A stretch of DNA of 39,942 nt from Actinomadura sp. 7K507 (lineage in GTDB: Bacteria; Actinomycetota; Actinomycetes; Streptosporangiales; Streptosporangiaceae). The stretch is taken from assembly GCF_004348425.1 (NCBI RefSeq), contig NZ_SMKK01000070.1, positions 1-39,942 of the forward strand. Direction: 5' to 3'. The position numbers were made by a program, and so were the translations under genes. The notes under the pieces were generated by a model that saw only the letters and a program-made list of their open reading frames with translations, was not told the origin of the DNA and did not search any database. Below, piece after piece: positions 24,096-31,672 of the stretch; within the stretch, counting starts at the first letter, position 1, and every line of letters begins with the position of its first letter.

Positions 24096-24116
24096 GGCCG
24101 CCCCGCCCGGGGGGCC
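24096..24116. terminator. Possible terminator after thyX
   Basis: GGCC-g-CCCC (24096-24104) can fold with GGGGGGCC (24109-24116), one bulged G. It ends 15 nt before the next ATG, so it may also affect that leader. Confidence 0.4.
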
Positions 24117-24117
24117 G

Positions 24118-24123
24118 TATTGT
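24118..24123 (+). promoter_or_regulatory. -10 hexamer of the dienelactone hydrolase gene
   Basis: TATTGT is 8 nt before the ATG, with no ribosome binding site. CCGT and ACGG flank it. Confidence 0.45.
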
Positions 24124-24131
24124 TGGACGGT

Positions 24132-24854
24132 ATGTCTGACATCACGATTCCCGCGGGTGAGCGGGAGCTGCCGGGGTACCTCGCCGTTCCCGAGGGGGAG
24201 GGGCCCTGGCCCGGCGTGGTCATCGTGTTCGAGGCGATGGGCGCGAACGAGGACATGCGCGCCCAGGCCGACCGGTTCGCGGCCAACGGATACCTGGCCG
24301 TGCTGCCGGACCTCTACGACGGCGCCCCGTGGATCCGCTGCGTCACCAAGGCGATGCGGGACATGCGCTCCCGGCGCGGCCCGGCGTACGACCACATCGA
24401 GGCGGCGCGGGCGTGGCTGGCGGGACGGGACGACTGCACCGGCGACGTGGGTGTCTGCGGGTTCTGCATGGGCGGCGGGTTCGCGCTGGTCGCGGCGGCG
24501 AAGTACGACTTCCAGGCCGCCGCGGTGAACTACGGCATGCTGCCGCGCAGGCCGGAGGAGGCGCTGCGCGGCGCGTGCCCGATCGTCGCGAACTACGGCG
24601 GGGCCGATCCGACGCTGCGCGGGGCCGCGGGCAAGCTGGAGCGGGCCCTCGGCGGCGCCGGTGTGACGCACGACGTGAAGGAGTACCCGGCGACCGGGCA
24701 CAGCTTCCTCACCAAGGCTTCGCTGCCCGCTCCGCTCGGCCCGGTGGCGAAGATCGCCTTCGGGATGGGCCGGGGCCGGGAGAACGCGGCGGACGGCTGG
24801 GACCGGATCTTCGCCTTCTTCGGCGAGCACCTCTCGGAAAAATCTACAACGTAA
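24132..24854 (+). CDS. Dienelactone hydrolase family protein
   Basis: 240 residues. The triad of the family is Cys112 in GFCMGGG, Asp159 in GGADP and His190 in GHSF, with Glu34 in VFEAMG (the Glu that gates the Cys in the archetype). Typical substrates are dienelactones of chlorocatechol breakdown, but many homologues hydrolyse other esters. The ATG at 24132 is preceded by a -10 hexamer, not by a ribosome binding site. No other aromatic ring-cleavage gene is near, so the assignment stays at family level. Confidence 0.87.
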   Translation: MSDITIPAGERELPGYLAVPEGEGPWPGVVIVFEAMGANEDMRAQADRFAANGYLAVLPDLYDGAPWIRCVTKAMRDMRSRRGPAYDHIEAARAWLAGRDDCTGDVGVCGFCMGGGFALVAAAKYDFQAAAVNYGMLPRRPEEALRGACPIVANYGGADPTLRGAAGKLERALGGAGVTHDVKEYPATGHSFLTKASLPAPLGPVAKIAFGMGRGRENAADGWDRIFAFFGEHLSEKSTT

Positions 24855-24877
24855 AAGCGTCGGGCCGGTCGTTCAGG

Positions 24878-25282
24878 TCAGGGACGCAGAACCGCCTGGG
24901 TCTGGGTCACCTGCGCCGTGCGACGGCCGCCGGCGTCGAACAGATCGGTCTGGACGACGATCGAGGTGCGGCCGGTGTGCAGCGGGCGGGAGACGCCCCG
25001 GACCCGGCCGTCCTTCACGCCGCGGAAGAAGTTGGTCTTGGACTCCAGCGTCGTGGTCGACGCGCCGGGCGGCAGGTTGAGGAACGCGCAGGCCGCGCCG
25101 AGGGTGTCGGCCAGGGCCATGAGCGCGCCGCCGTGCATGACGCCGCCGGCGGTGCAGCGGTCCGGGGCCCAGTCCAGATGGCCGGTGACCTCCTCGGGCC
25201 CGGCGGTGTCGATCTCCACGCCGAGCGCGCGGGCGAAGGGCATGGCGTCGGCGAGCTGGTCGGGTGTGAGCCCGGTGGTCAT
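24878..25282 (-). CDS. Hotdog-fold PaaI-type thioesterase
   Basis: 134 residues. The core GGVMHGGALMALADTLGA with TTTLESKTNFFR is the hotdog thioesterase pattern of PaaI and YbgC-like proteins (hydrolysis of acyl-CoA). The catalytic Asp or Glu is probably in ALADTLG. Start ATG 25282 has GAGGAGG upstream; longer in-frame reading upstream belongs to the antisense side of the next gene. It is divergent from the XRE/MmyB regulator, across a palindrome. The substrate acyl group is unknown; the dehydrogenase and carboxylase 5 kb away suggest acyl-CoA turnover, weakly. Confidence 0.85.
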   Translation of the reverse strand: MTTGLTPDQLADAMPFARALGVEIDTAGPEEVTGHLDWAPDRCTAGGVMHGGALMALADTLGAACAFLNLPPGASTTTLESKTNFFRGVKDGRVRGVSRPLHTGRTSIVVQTDLFDAGGRRTAQVTQTQAVLRP

Positions 25283-25337
25283 GGAGCCTCCTCGGAATGT
25301 CCGGCCCCACTCTGGCGACCGGGGCGTGTCCGCGTCC

Positions 25338-25383
25338 ATTACCCCGCACGTAATCGCCCTGGTGACGGGTCCGCGGGTAGCGT
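25338..25383 (+). promoter_or_regulatory. Operator palindrome and -10 of the XRE regulator
   Basis: ATTAC (25338-25342) and GTAAT (25350-25354) flank a 7-nt centre. It lies 24 nt upstream of TAGCGT (25378-25383), which is 7 nt before the regulator ATG (leaderless). The palindrome thus adjoins the expected -35 of the regulator and the divergent thioesterase promoter. Confidence 0.55.
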
Positions 25384-25390
25384 CGGTGCG

Positions 25391-26191
25391 ATGACGACGG
25401 CGTTGAGTGATGTGAGGCCGGTGGGGGACCAGTTGCGCGCGTGGCGGCAGCGGCGCAGGCTGAGCCAGCTGGAGCTGGCCTCGGAGGCCGACGTGTCGAC
25501 GCGGCATCTGAGCTTCGTGGAGACGGGGCGTTCGGCGCCGAGCCGGGAGATGGTGCTGCGGCTGGCCGAGCACCTGGACGTGCCGCTGCGCGACCGAAAC
25601 CTCCTGCTGGTGTCGGCGGGCTTCGCGCCGGTGTTCGGCGAGACGCCGATCGAGGAGCCGAGGATGGATTCGGTCCGGGCGGCGCTGAGGCAGGTGCTGG
25701 CAGGGCACGAGCCCTACCCGGCGGTGGTCGTCGACCGGTTCTGGAACCTGATCGACGCCAACGGCGCCGCCGCGTTCTTCATGGAGGGCGCGCCGCCGGA
25801 GCTGCTGGAGCCGCCGCTGAACGTGCTGCGGCTGAGCATGCATCCCGCCGGAATGGCCAGGAACATCCTGAACCTGGCGGAGTGGCGCGCCCACATGATC
25901 GACCGGGTTCGCCGGCATGTGGCGCTGACCGCGGACGCGTCGCTCGCCCAGCTCTACCGGGAGCTGCGGAGTTTCCCGGGGGACGTGGGGGAGGCGATGG
26001 CGCCGCCCGAGGGCAACGAGGTCTTCGTCCCGCTGCGGATCCGGCTGGACGGGCGCGACCTGTCGTTCTTCAGCACGATCGCGACGTTCGGCACGCCCGT
26101 CGACATCACGGTGGCGGAGCTGGCGATCGAGTCGTTCTATCCGGCGGACGAGGCGACGACCGCGTTCCTGCGGGAGCGCGCCGGGTGGTGA
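25391..26191 (+). CDS. XRE-family regulator with MmyB-like ligand domain
   Basis: 266 residues. HTH at about 11-70 (LRAWRQRRRLSQLELASEADVSTRHLSFVETGRSAPSREM). The rest is the MmyB-like ligand domain: VVVDRFWNLIDANGAAAFFMEG, PPLNVLRLSMHPAGMARNILNL, VPLRIRLDGRDLSFFSTIATFGTPVDITVAELAIESFYPADE. Such proteins often sit next to short-chain dehydrogenases or hydrolases and respond to small lipophilic ligands. The ATG has no ribosome binding site but a -10 hexamer 7 nt upstream. It may control the divergent thioesterase. Its stop is 4 nt from that of the convergent flavohemoglobin gene. Confidence 0.88.
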   Translation: MTTALSDVRPVGDQLRAWRQRRRLSQLELASEADVSTRHLSFVETGRSAPSREMVLRLAEHLDVPLRDRNLLLVSAGFAPVFGETPIEEPRMDSVRAALRQVLAGHEPYPAVVVDRFWNLIDANGAAAFFMEGAPPELLEPPLNVLRLSMHPAGMARNILNLAEWRAHMIDRVRRHVALTADASLAQLYRELRSFPGDVGEAMAPPEGNEVFVPLRIRLDGRDLSFFSTIATFGTPVDITVAELAIESFYPADEATTAFLRERAGW

Positions 26192-26195
26192 GCGC

Positions 26196-27323
26196 TCAGT
26201 CCTCGGCGGCGAGCAGGTCGTGGTGGATGCGGGTGAGGGACATCCCGTGGCGCTGGAGCGCGGTGACGGTCCGCCGGACGAGCGGTACGGGACCGGCCAC
26301 GTAGGCGTGGTGGTCCCGCCAGCCGGGGACGCCGTCCAGGAAGCCGGGCAGGACATCGGGGACCCGGCCGTGCAGGTCGCCGGGCCCCCCGGGTGAGCGC
26401 GACAGGACGGGGACGATCCGCAGGCGGGCGGAGCCGGACTCCAGCCGCCGCAGTTCGGCCAGGTCGTAGAGGCCGCGCTCGGTGCGGGCCCCGACGACGA
26501 GGCGGACGTCGCGGCCGGTCCCGGCGGCCTGCTCGGCGAGCGCCTTCATCGGGGCGAGGCCGGTGCCGCCCCCGACGAGGAGCAGCCCGCGGCCGGAGCC
26601 CGGTTCGAGCGTCATGGTGCCCGCGGCCGGGCCGAGCAGCACGGTGTCGCCGGGCGCGCAGTGCCGTACCAGCGCGCCGCTCACCCAGCCGGCGGGGCGG
26701 GCGCGGACGTGCAGGCTGATCGTGCCGTCGGGGCGGGGCGCGTTGGCGATCGAGTAGGACCGCCAGACGCGGGGCCAGCGGGCGGTCTGCACGCTCACGT
26801 GCTGGCCCGGCAGGAACGCCAGCGGCCGCTCGGGGCGCAGGGTGAGGACGGCGAGGTCGTGGTCGCGCCTGTCGTGCCCGGTGACCTCGGCGACCCACCA
26901 CGGCGGCCGGTCGGACGCGTCCCGCCCGGCGGCCGCGATCATGGTCGCCGCGGCGGACCGGTAGGCGCTCGTCCAGGCGTCCTCGGCCTCGGCCGTCCAC
27001 ACGTCGGCGGCGAAGGTCCGCACCGTGGCGATCAGGGCGGTCTCGACGGCGGGGTAGTGCTCGCGCAGGACGCCGTACTTGCGGTGGTCGCGGCCGAGCC
27101 CGCCGAGATGGCGGGTGAGCTCCTCGGGGTTGTCCTGGCTCCAGACGATCCGGGTGAGGGCGTGGAAGAACCGGTCGTGCTGGGTGCCCATCCCGGGCGG
27201 GAACAGGGCGCGCAGGCGGGGTTCGCGGGCGAAAAGGCGGCCGTAGAAATAGTTCATGGCGCCCGCCGGGTCCGCTTCGAGACGGTCGAAGGTCTCTTTG
27301 ACGATTCGGGGTTCCGGTGACAT
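26196..27323 (-). CDS. Flavohemoglobin (globin plus FAD/NAD(P)H reductase)
   Basis: 375 residues, a little shorter than E. coli Hmp (396). The globin domain (about 1-135) includes HLGGLGRDHRKYGV, with the proximal heme His80. The ferredoxin-reductase domain (about 140-375) has RSYSIAN at 188-194 (FAD), GGGTGLAP at 251-258 (nucleotide) and YVAGPVPLV near 341. It probably turns nitric oxide into nitrate, or acts as an oxygen or peroxide reductase. ATG 27323 has GGAG close upstream. It is convergent with the XRE gene. Its promoter region is the long gap to 27851. Confidence 0.88.
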   Translation of the reverse strand: MSPEPRIVKETFDRLEADPAGAMNYFYGRLFAREPRLRALFPPGMGTQHDRFFHALTRIVWSQDNPEELTRHLGGLGRDHRKYGVLREHYPAVETALIATVRTFAADVWTAEAEDAWTSAYRSAAATMIAAAGRDASDRPPWWVAEVTGHDRRDHDLAVLTLRPERPLAFLPGQHVSVQTARWPRVWRSYSIANAPRPDGTISLHVRARPAGWVSGALVRHCAPGDTVLLGPAAGTMTLEPGSGRGLLLVGGGTGLAPMKALAEQAAGTGRDVRLVVGARTERGLYDLAELRRLESGSARLRIVPVLSRSPGGPGDLHGRVPDVLPGFLDGVPGWRDHHAYVAGPVPLVRRTVTALQRHGMSLTRIHHDLLAAED

Positions 27324-27851
27324 TCTCCAGCTCGCCCCCTTGGGCTTTTGGAGGACGGGCACAGGGATTCCGCGGCGGTGGCGCCGCATCCGATGCCCGG
27401 CTTGCTGAGATTCTCGCACCCGATTCCGCAGGTCCTCAAGCGGAGCCTCCGCCGGGCTCCCGGATCGTTCCGCTGAGTAGTCGGCGGTTAATTCTCCGTG
27501 AGGGAATATTCCGGGAAAAGGTCACGCATACTGATCGGTACCCGCCGGGCGTCGGCGACCTTCCGCTACCGCCGCCGATCGCGGGGCATGATTCTCCACC
27601 CAAGTGGAAGATTTCAGAATTCTTCGGTCTCGTACCCCGGCCGGCCGTCCCCGGCGGGCCCGTCCCGCCGGACCGATCTCGCCACTTCCGACTGCGAAGA
27701 TCCGCCCCGTGCGGCAAGCTGGCCGGTGGAAGGCCGGGGGACGGGACGGCCCGAGGGGGCGGGTGAGGCACCATGAGGTGCAGCCGGACACGACGCATCA
27801 CCCGAATCGGATGCCGTCCTGTGGCCAACGCTCAGCAGAGGGGAATCACGC
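27324..27851. other. 528-base non-coding gap, AT-richer than surroundings
   Basis: No reading frame here has actinomycete third-position bias. About 27480-27620 is the most AT-rich stretch in this part. It contains the perfect palindrome GGAATATTCC (27503-27512), CCAC/GTGG at about 27597-27607, and a small hairpin GCACC-ATGA-GGTGC (27768-27781). It must hold the flavohemoglobin promoter and the promoter of the amidotransferase. A GAGGGG ribosome binding site ends the gap. I could not assign a known riboswitch or RNA. Confidence 0.55.
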
Positions 27852-28601
27852 ATGTCAGAGGCCATCCGCGGGGCGCCGTCCCCGGACGCAGGTGAGCGCC
27901 CGCCACCGCTCATCGGGATCACCACTTACCAGGAGCCGGCCCGCTGGGGGGTCTGGGTGCGCGAGGCCGCGCTCCTGCCGGTCCCGTACGTGCGCTCGGT
28001 CGAACGGGCCGGCGGGGTCCCGGTCATGCTGCCCCCGACCGCGACCCTGCGCGGGCTGGACGCGCTGGTCGGGCGGCTGGACGGCATCGTCATCGCGGGC
28101 GGAGGCGACCTCGACCCCGACCTGTACGGCGCCGTCCGGCATCACGAGACGGGCCCGCCCCAGCCGCAGCGCGACCGCTTCGAGCTGGCGCTCGCCCGCG
28201 CGGTCGTGGACGCCGACCTGCCGTTCCTCGCCATCTGCCGGGGCATGCAGGTGCTGAACGTGGCGCGCGGCGGCGCCCTGATCCAGCACCTGCCGGAGGC
28301 GGTGGGCCACCAGGGCCACGCGCCGGAGACCGGTCTGGTCGGCTCGCACCCGGTGCAGATCAGCGGCACCAGCCTCGTCGGCAAGATCATGGGCGACTCC
28401 GCGGACGTCCCGGCCTACCACCACCAGGCGGTGAGCCGGCTCGGCAAGGGGCTGTCCGCGGTGGCCTGGGCTGAGGACCAGGTGGTGGAGGCGGTCGAGC
28501 TGCAGGGCCACCGCTTCGGGCTCGCCGTCCAGTGGCACCCGGAGGAGGGGGACGACGGGCGCCTGTTCGAAGCCCTGGTCGCCGAGGCCGCCGGCCGCTG
28601 A
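27852..28601 (+). CDS. Gamma-glutamyl-GABA hydrolase-type amidotransferase (PuuD-like)
   Basis: 249 residues of class I glutamine amidotransferase fold, PuuD subgroup. Nucleophile Cys129 in AICRGMQVLNV, with His229 and Glu231 in QWHPEE. IVIAGGGDLDPDLYG is typical of the group. The reaction removes the gamma-glutamyl group from gamma-glutamyl-GABA in putrescine breakdown; related enzymes act on other gamma-glutamyl amines. No other puu gene is present. The ATG follows GAGGGG by 9 nt. Confidence 0.87.
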   Translation: MSEAIRGAPSPDAGERPPPLIGITTYQEPARWGVWVREAALLPVPYVRSVERAGGVPVMLPPTATLRGLDALVGRLDGIVIAGGGDLDPDLYGAVRHHETGPPQPQRDRFELALARAVVDADLPFLAICRGMQVLNVARGGALIQHLPEAVGHQGHAPETGLVGSHPVQISGTSLVGKIMGDSADVPAYHHQAVSRLGKGLSAVAWAEDQVVEAVELQGHRFGLAVQWHPEEGDDGRLFEALVAEAAGR

Positions 28602-28698
28602 AAGGGCGGCCCGCGGGGGAGCGGAGGGGTTGACCTCACCGGCAGGGGGGAAGGCGATCGGTAGATTCCAGTGCGTATCCCCCGCCGGAGGCCGCCGC

Positions 28699-29637
28699 AT
28701 GCCCTTGCACCCGCAGACCGTGAGCTTCCTGGAGGTGCTCTCCTCCTGGACGGCCGCGCCACCGGACGCGGGCGGCCGGGCGGAGCCCACGATCCAGGAG
28801 ATGCGGGCCCGGACCGGCGCGGCCTTCCCCGCCGCCCGCCGTGAGCTGCCGCAGGTCCGCGATCTCGCCGTGCGCGGGCCCGGCGGTCCCGTTCCGGTGC
28901 GGCTGTACCGTCCGGAGCCTCCCGAGCACGGCCCGCTGCCCGCGCTCGTCTACCTGCACGGGGGAGGATGGGTTCTCGGCGGGGTCGACGACGTGGACGG
29001 CGCGTGCCGTGATCTCGCCGCCGACGCCGGGTGCGCCGTCCTGAGCGTCGGCTACCGGCTGGCCCCGGAGCACCCGTTCCCCGCGGCCGTGGACGACGCC
29101 TGGGCCGTCGTGGCGTCGGTGGCGCGGGAACCGGACCGCTACGGCGTCCAGCCCGGCGCGGTCGCGGTCGCCGGTGACAGCGCCGGCGGCAACCTGGCGG
29201 CGGTCGCGGCGCTGCTGGCCCGCGACCACGGGGTGCCGCTCGTCCACCAGCTGCTCGTCTACCCGGTGACCGACACGGCGATGGACACCCCGAGCTGGCG
29301 GGAGTACGGGTCCGGATACGGGCTGGACGCCGGGTCGCTCGCCCGGTTCATGGGGCTCTACCGGGGCGGCGCCGACCCGTCGGACTTCCGGCTGGCGCCG
29401 CTGCGCGCCCCGGACCTGGCCGGCGCCGCACCCGCCACCGTGATCACCGCCGAGTGCGACATCCTGCGCGACGAGGGCGAGGCGTACGCGCGCCGCCTCG
29501 CCGCCGCCGGGGTGCCGGTGGAGCTGCGCCGCTACGACGGCGTCGTGCACGCGTTCTTCCTGCTGCCGGAGATCTTCGACGCCGGCGCCCGCGCCAGGGA
29601 TTTCGCCGTGCGGCGGCTGCGCGCGGCGTTCGGGTGA
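28699..29637 (+). CDS. Alpha/beta-hydrolase esterase/lipase, HSL family
   Basis: 312 residues. HGGGW oxyanion loop at 87-91, GDSAGG nucleophile at 159-164 (Ser161), Asp254 in ECDILRDEG and His284 in VVHAFF. This is the hormone-sensitive-lipase family, which hydrolyses short to medium esters. The ATG 28699 has GGAGG about 9 nt upstream; the frame reaches 28630 but those codons include the ribosome binding site. The gene ends TGATCA, shared with the stop of the convergent dehydrogenase. Confidence 0.87.
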   Translation: MPLHPQTVSFLEVLSSWTAAPPDAGGRAEPTIQEMRARTGAAFPAARRELPQVRDLAVRGPGGPVPVRLYRPEPPEHGPLPALVYLHGGGWVLGGVDDVDGACRDLAADAGCAVLSVGYRLAPEHPFPAAVDDAWAVVASVAREPDRYGVQPGAVAVAGDSAGGNLAAVAALLARDHGVPLVHQLLVYPVTDTAMDTPSWREYGSGYGLDAGSLARFMGLYRGGADPSDFRLAPLRAPDLAGAAPATVITAECDILRDEGEAYARRLAAAGVPVELRRYDGVVHAFFLLPEIFDAGARARDFAVRRLRAAFG

Positions 29638-30819
29638 TCAGTACGACCTGGGCAGGCCGAGCTCGTGCTGGGCGATGTGGGCGAGGACGAGCTCCTCGGC
29701 GACCGGGATGTTCTTGGCGATGCGGGCGTCGCGGAACATGCGGGCGACCGGGTACTCCAGCGAGTACGCCATGCCGCCGTAGGTCTGGAACGCGCGGTCG
29801 GCCGCCTGCCAGGCCGCGTCCGCGGCGGTGAGCTTGGCGATGTTGGCCTCCGACCCGCAGGGGCGGCCCCGGTCCCACAGCCAGGCGGCCTTGTAGGTCA
29901 TCAGCCGCGCCAGCTCCACCTGCGCCTTGATCCGGGCGAGCGGGAACGCGATGCCCTGGTTCGACCCGATCGGCTTGCCGAACGGCGCCCGCTCCCCGGC
30001 GTACTCGCACGCGATCTTCAGGACCAGCTCGCCGGACCCGACGCCGCCGGCGGCGGCGAGGATGCGCTCGGGGTTGAGGATGTCCCACAGGACGGCGAAC
30101 CCCTGGTCGACCTCGCCGAGGACCCGCTCCGCCGGCACGCGCACGTCGTCGAGGAACACCATGCTGGACGCGACGGTGTTGGTGCCGAGCTTGGGGATCG
30201 GCTGGTAGCTCAGCGTGCCCGCGGCGACGGCCTCCTTGACGTCCACCAGCAGGACGGTGAAGCCCGACGTGCGGGGACGCGCCTCGGCGGCCGGGACCGT
30301 CCGGGTGACCAGGACCAGGTGGTCGGCGCGCTCGACGCCCGAGATCCAGATCTTCTGGCCGCTGACCACGAACGCGTCGCCGTCGCGGCGGGCCTGGGTG
30401 GTGATGTTGATGGAGTTGCTGCCCGCGTCCGGCTCGGTGATGGCGAAGCAGGTCTCGATCTCCCCGGAGGCGATCTTCGGCAGGAACTCGCGCTTCTGCT
30501 CCGCCGTCCCGTGGCGGGCGATGGTCAGCCCGCCGAACGCGGGCGTGAGCAGGTACATGAACGACGCGGCGCCGCCGGCGCCGCCCTCGGCGAGCGACTC
30601 GAGGGCGACGGCCAGCTCCAGCAGGCCCTGCCCGGCGCCCCCGTACTCCTCCGGGATCGCGAGGCTGTGCCAGCCGCCCTTGACCAGTTCCCGCCAGACC
30701 TCGTCGGGCCAGCGCTTGTCCGCGTCGCACCGGCTCCAGTAGTCCTGGTCGTACTTCCCGGCGATCGCCAGCACGCCCTCGCGCACCGCGGCCGCGCTCT
30801 CCGGCAGGTCGAAGTCCAT
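29638..30819 (-). CDS. Acyl-CoA dehydrogenase
   Basis: 393 residues, normal for the family: N-terminal helices, FAD segment CFAITEPDAGSNS at 124-136, QKIWISG near 155, and the C-terminal helical domain with FQTYGGMAYSLEYPVARMFRDARI. The usual EGT catalytic Glu region reads NIPVAEELVLAHIAQHELGLPRSY, so the base may be one of two adjacent Glu. It oxidises an acyl-CoA to the enoyl-CoA, with electron transfer to ETF. GAGGAGG precedes the ATG. The upstream TetR gene is on the same strand 71 nt away, so both may lie in one regulon. Confidence 0.92.
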   Translation of the reverse strand: MDFDLPESAAAVREGVLAIAGKYDQDYWSRCDADKRWPDEVWRELVKGGWHSLAIPEEYGGAGQGLLELAVALESLAEGGAGGAASFMYLLTPAFGGLTIARHGTAEQKREFLPKIASGEIETCFAITEPDAGSNSINITTQARRDGDAFVVSGQKIWISGVERADHLVLVTRTVPAAEARPRTSGFTVLLVDVKEAVAAGTLSYQPIPKLGTNTVASSMVFLDDVRVPAERVLGEVDQGFAVLWDILNPERILAAAGGVGSGELVLKIACEYAGERAPFGKPIGSNQGIAFPLARIKAQVELARLMTYKAAWLWDRGRPCGSEANIAKLTAADAAWQAADRAFQTYGGMAYSLEYPVARMFRDARIAKNIPVAEELVLAHIAQHELGLPRSY

Positions 30820-30868
30820 CGCGCCTCCTCGCATTCGCTGTCGGCCCAACGGTAGCCGACCGAAGTAA

Positions 30869-30882
30869 GTGTCCACTGACAC
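30869..30882. promoter_or_regulatory. Operator candidate before the acyl-CoA dehydrogenase
   Basis: GTGTC-CACT-GACAC is a perfect 5-nt-arm palindrome between the TetR stop and the dehydrogenase ATG, 50 nt before the latter, in a place for control of the dehydrogenase by the TetR protein. Confidence 0.5.
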
Positions 30883-30890
30883 GGGGCCGG

Positions 30891-31475
30891 TCAGCCGCCG
30901 GCGGGCGGTTCCGGCGCGGTCAGGTAGCGGGTCACCATCCGGGCGACGAAGTGGGCGGTCCTCTCCGGCGGGCCGGACGGCAGCATGATGTGGCTCATCG
31001 TCAGCCGCACGGCGGCGTCGGCGATCTCGGTGAGGGCCTCGCCGTCCAGGTGCGGCCAATGGCGCAGGGCGTGCTCGGCGATGCGGGCGCTGGCGGTGAA
31101 CAGGACCGGCTCGGCCTGCGTGGTGAGCAGCGGCAGCATCTCGTCGCCGCCCGCGCCCGTCAGCACCGCCTTCTTCAGCTGGTCGTCCGCCGACATCTCC
31201 AGCGAGAACATGACCGCGGCCGTCACCGCCGAGTACAGGTCGTCGTGCTCGGACAGCACCGCGTCGATCCCGTCGAGGTAGCGCTCGTTGTCGCGGATCA
31301 CGACCGCCTGCGCCAGCCCCCACTTGTCGCCGAACTCGTTGTAGACGGTCTGCCGGCTCACCCCGGCGGCGGCGGCGACGTCCTGCATGCGGACGCCGCG
31401 GTATCCGCGCTCGACCAGGAGGCCGGCGGCGGCGTCGAGCAGGGACTCGCGGACGGAGCGGCCGGCGGTGCCCAT
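30891..31475 (-). CDS. TetR family regulator of the acyl-CoA genes
   Basis: 194 residues. HTH at about 15-60, with MQDVAAAAGVSRQTVYNEFGDK. The ATG at 31475 has CGGAGGAA 8 nt upstream. It lies between the acyl-CoA dehydrogenase (downstream, same strand) and the acyl-CoA carboxylase (divergent), with a palindrome on each side. By analogy to fatty-acid TetR regulators it may sense an acyl-CoA, which is inference. An in-frame extension to 31622 lacks HTH sequence and precedes the ribosome binding site. Confidence 0.88.
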   Translation of the reverse strand: MGTAGRSVRESLLDAAAGLLVERGYRGVRMQDVAAAAGVSRQTVYNEFGDKWGLAQAVVIRDNERYLDGIDAVLSEHDDLYSAVTAAVMFSLEMSADDQLKKAVLTGAGGDEMLPLLTTQAEPVLFTASARIAEHALRHWPHLDGEALTEIADAAVRLTMSHIMLPSGPPERTAHFVARMVTRYLTAPEPPAGG

Positions 31476-31501
31476 GGGTCGTCGTTCCTCCGGAGTGTGA
31501 T

Positions 31502-31521
31502 GGTGAGGTGGCGGCCTCACC
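31502..31521. promoter_or_regulatory. Operator candidate between TetR and carboxylase
   Basis: GGTGAGG (31502-31508) and CCTCACC (31515-31521) flank 6 nt. An overlapping pair, ATGGTG/CACCAT, ends at 31528. It is 27 nt before the TetR ATG and 150 nt before the carboxylase, so it can serve autoregulation and perhaps both. Confidence 0.5.
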
Positions 31522-31672
31522 CCACCATTATCACCCGCGCGCCGCGCCGGGTCCCGGGGCGCACCGCCGCTTCGCCCGCCTCTAAAGTGAGGCCCCTCTG
31601 GAGTGCGGCCTCGCCGAAGCACGGGCTCTCCGAAGCGGGGCCGCGCCGGGCGAGGCGAGGTGAGGAGGACGG

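Noticed and set aside
27436..27828. Frames in the long gap as a small gene
   Set aside because: No ribosome binding site, no third-position bias and no recognisable motif.
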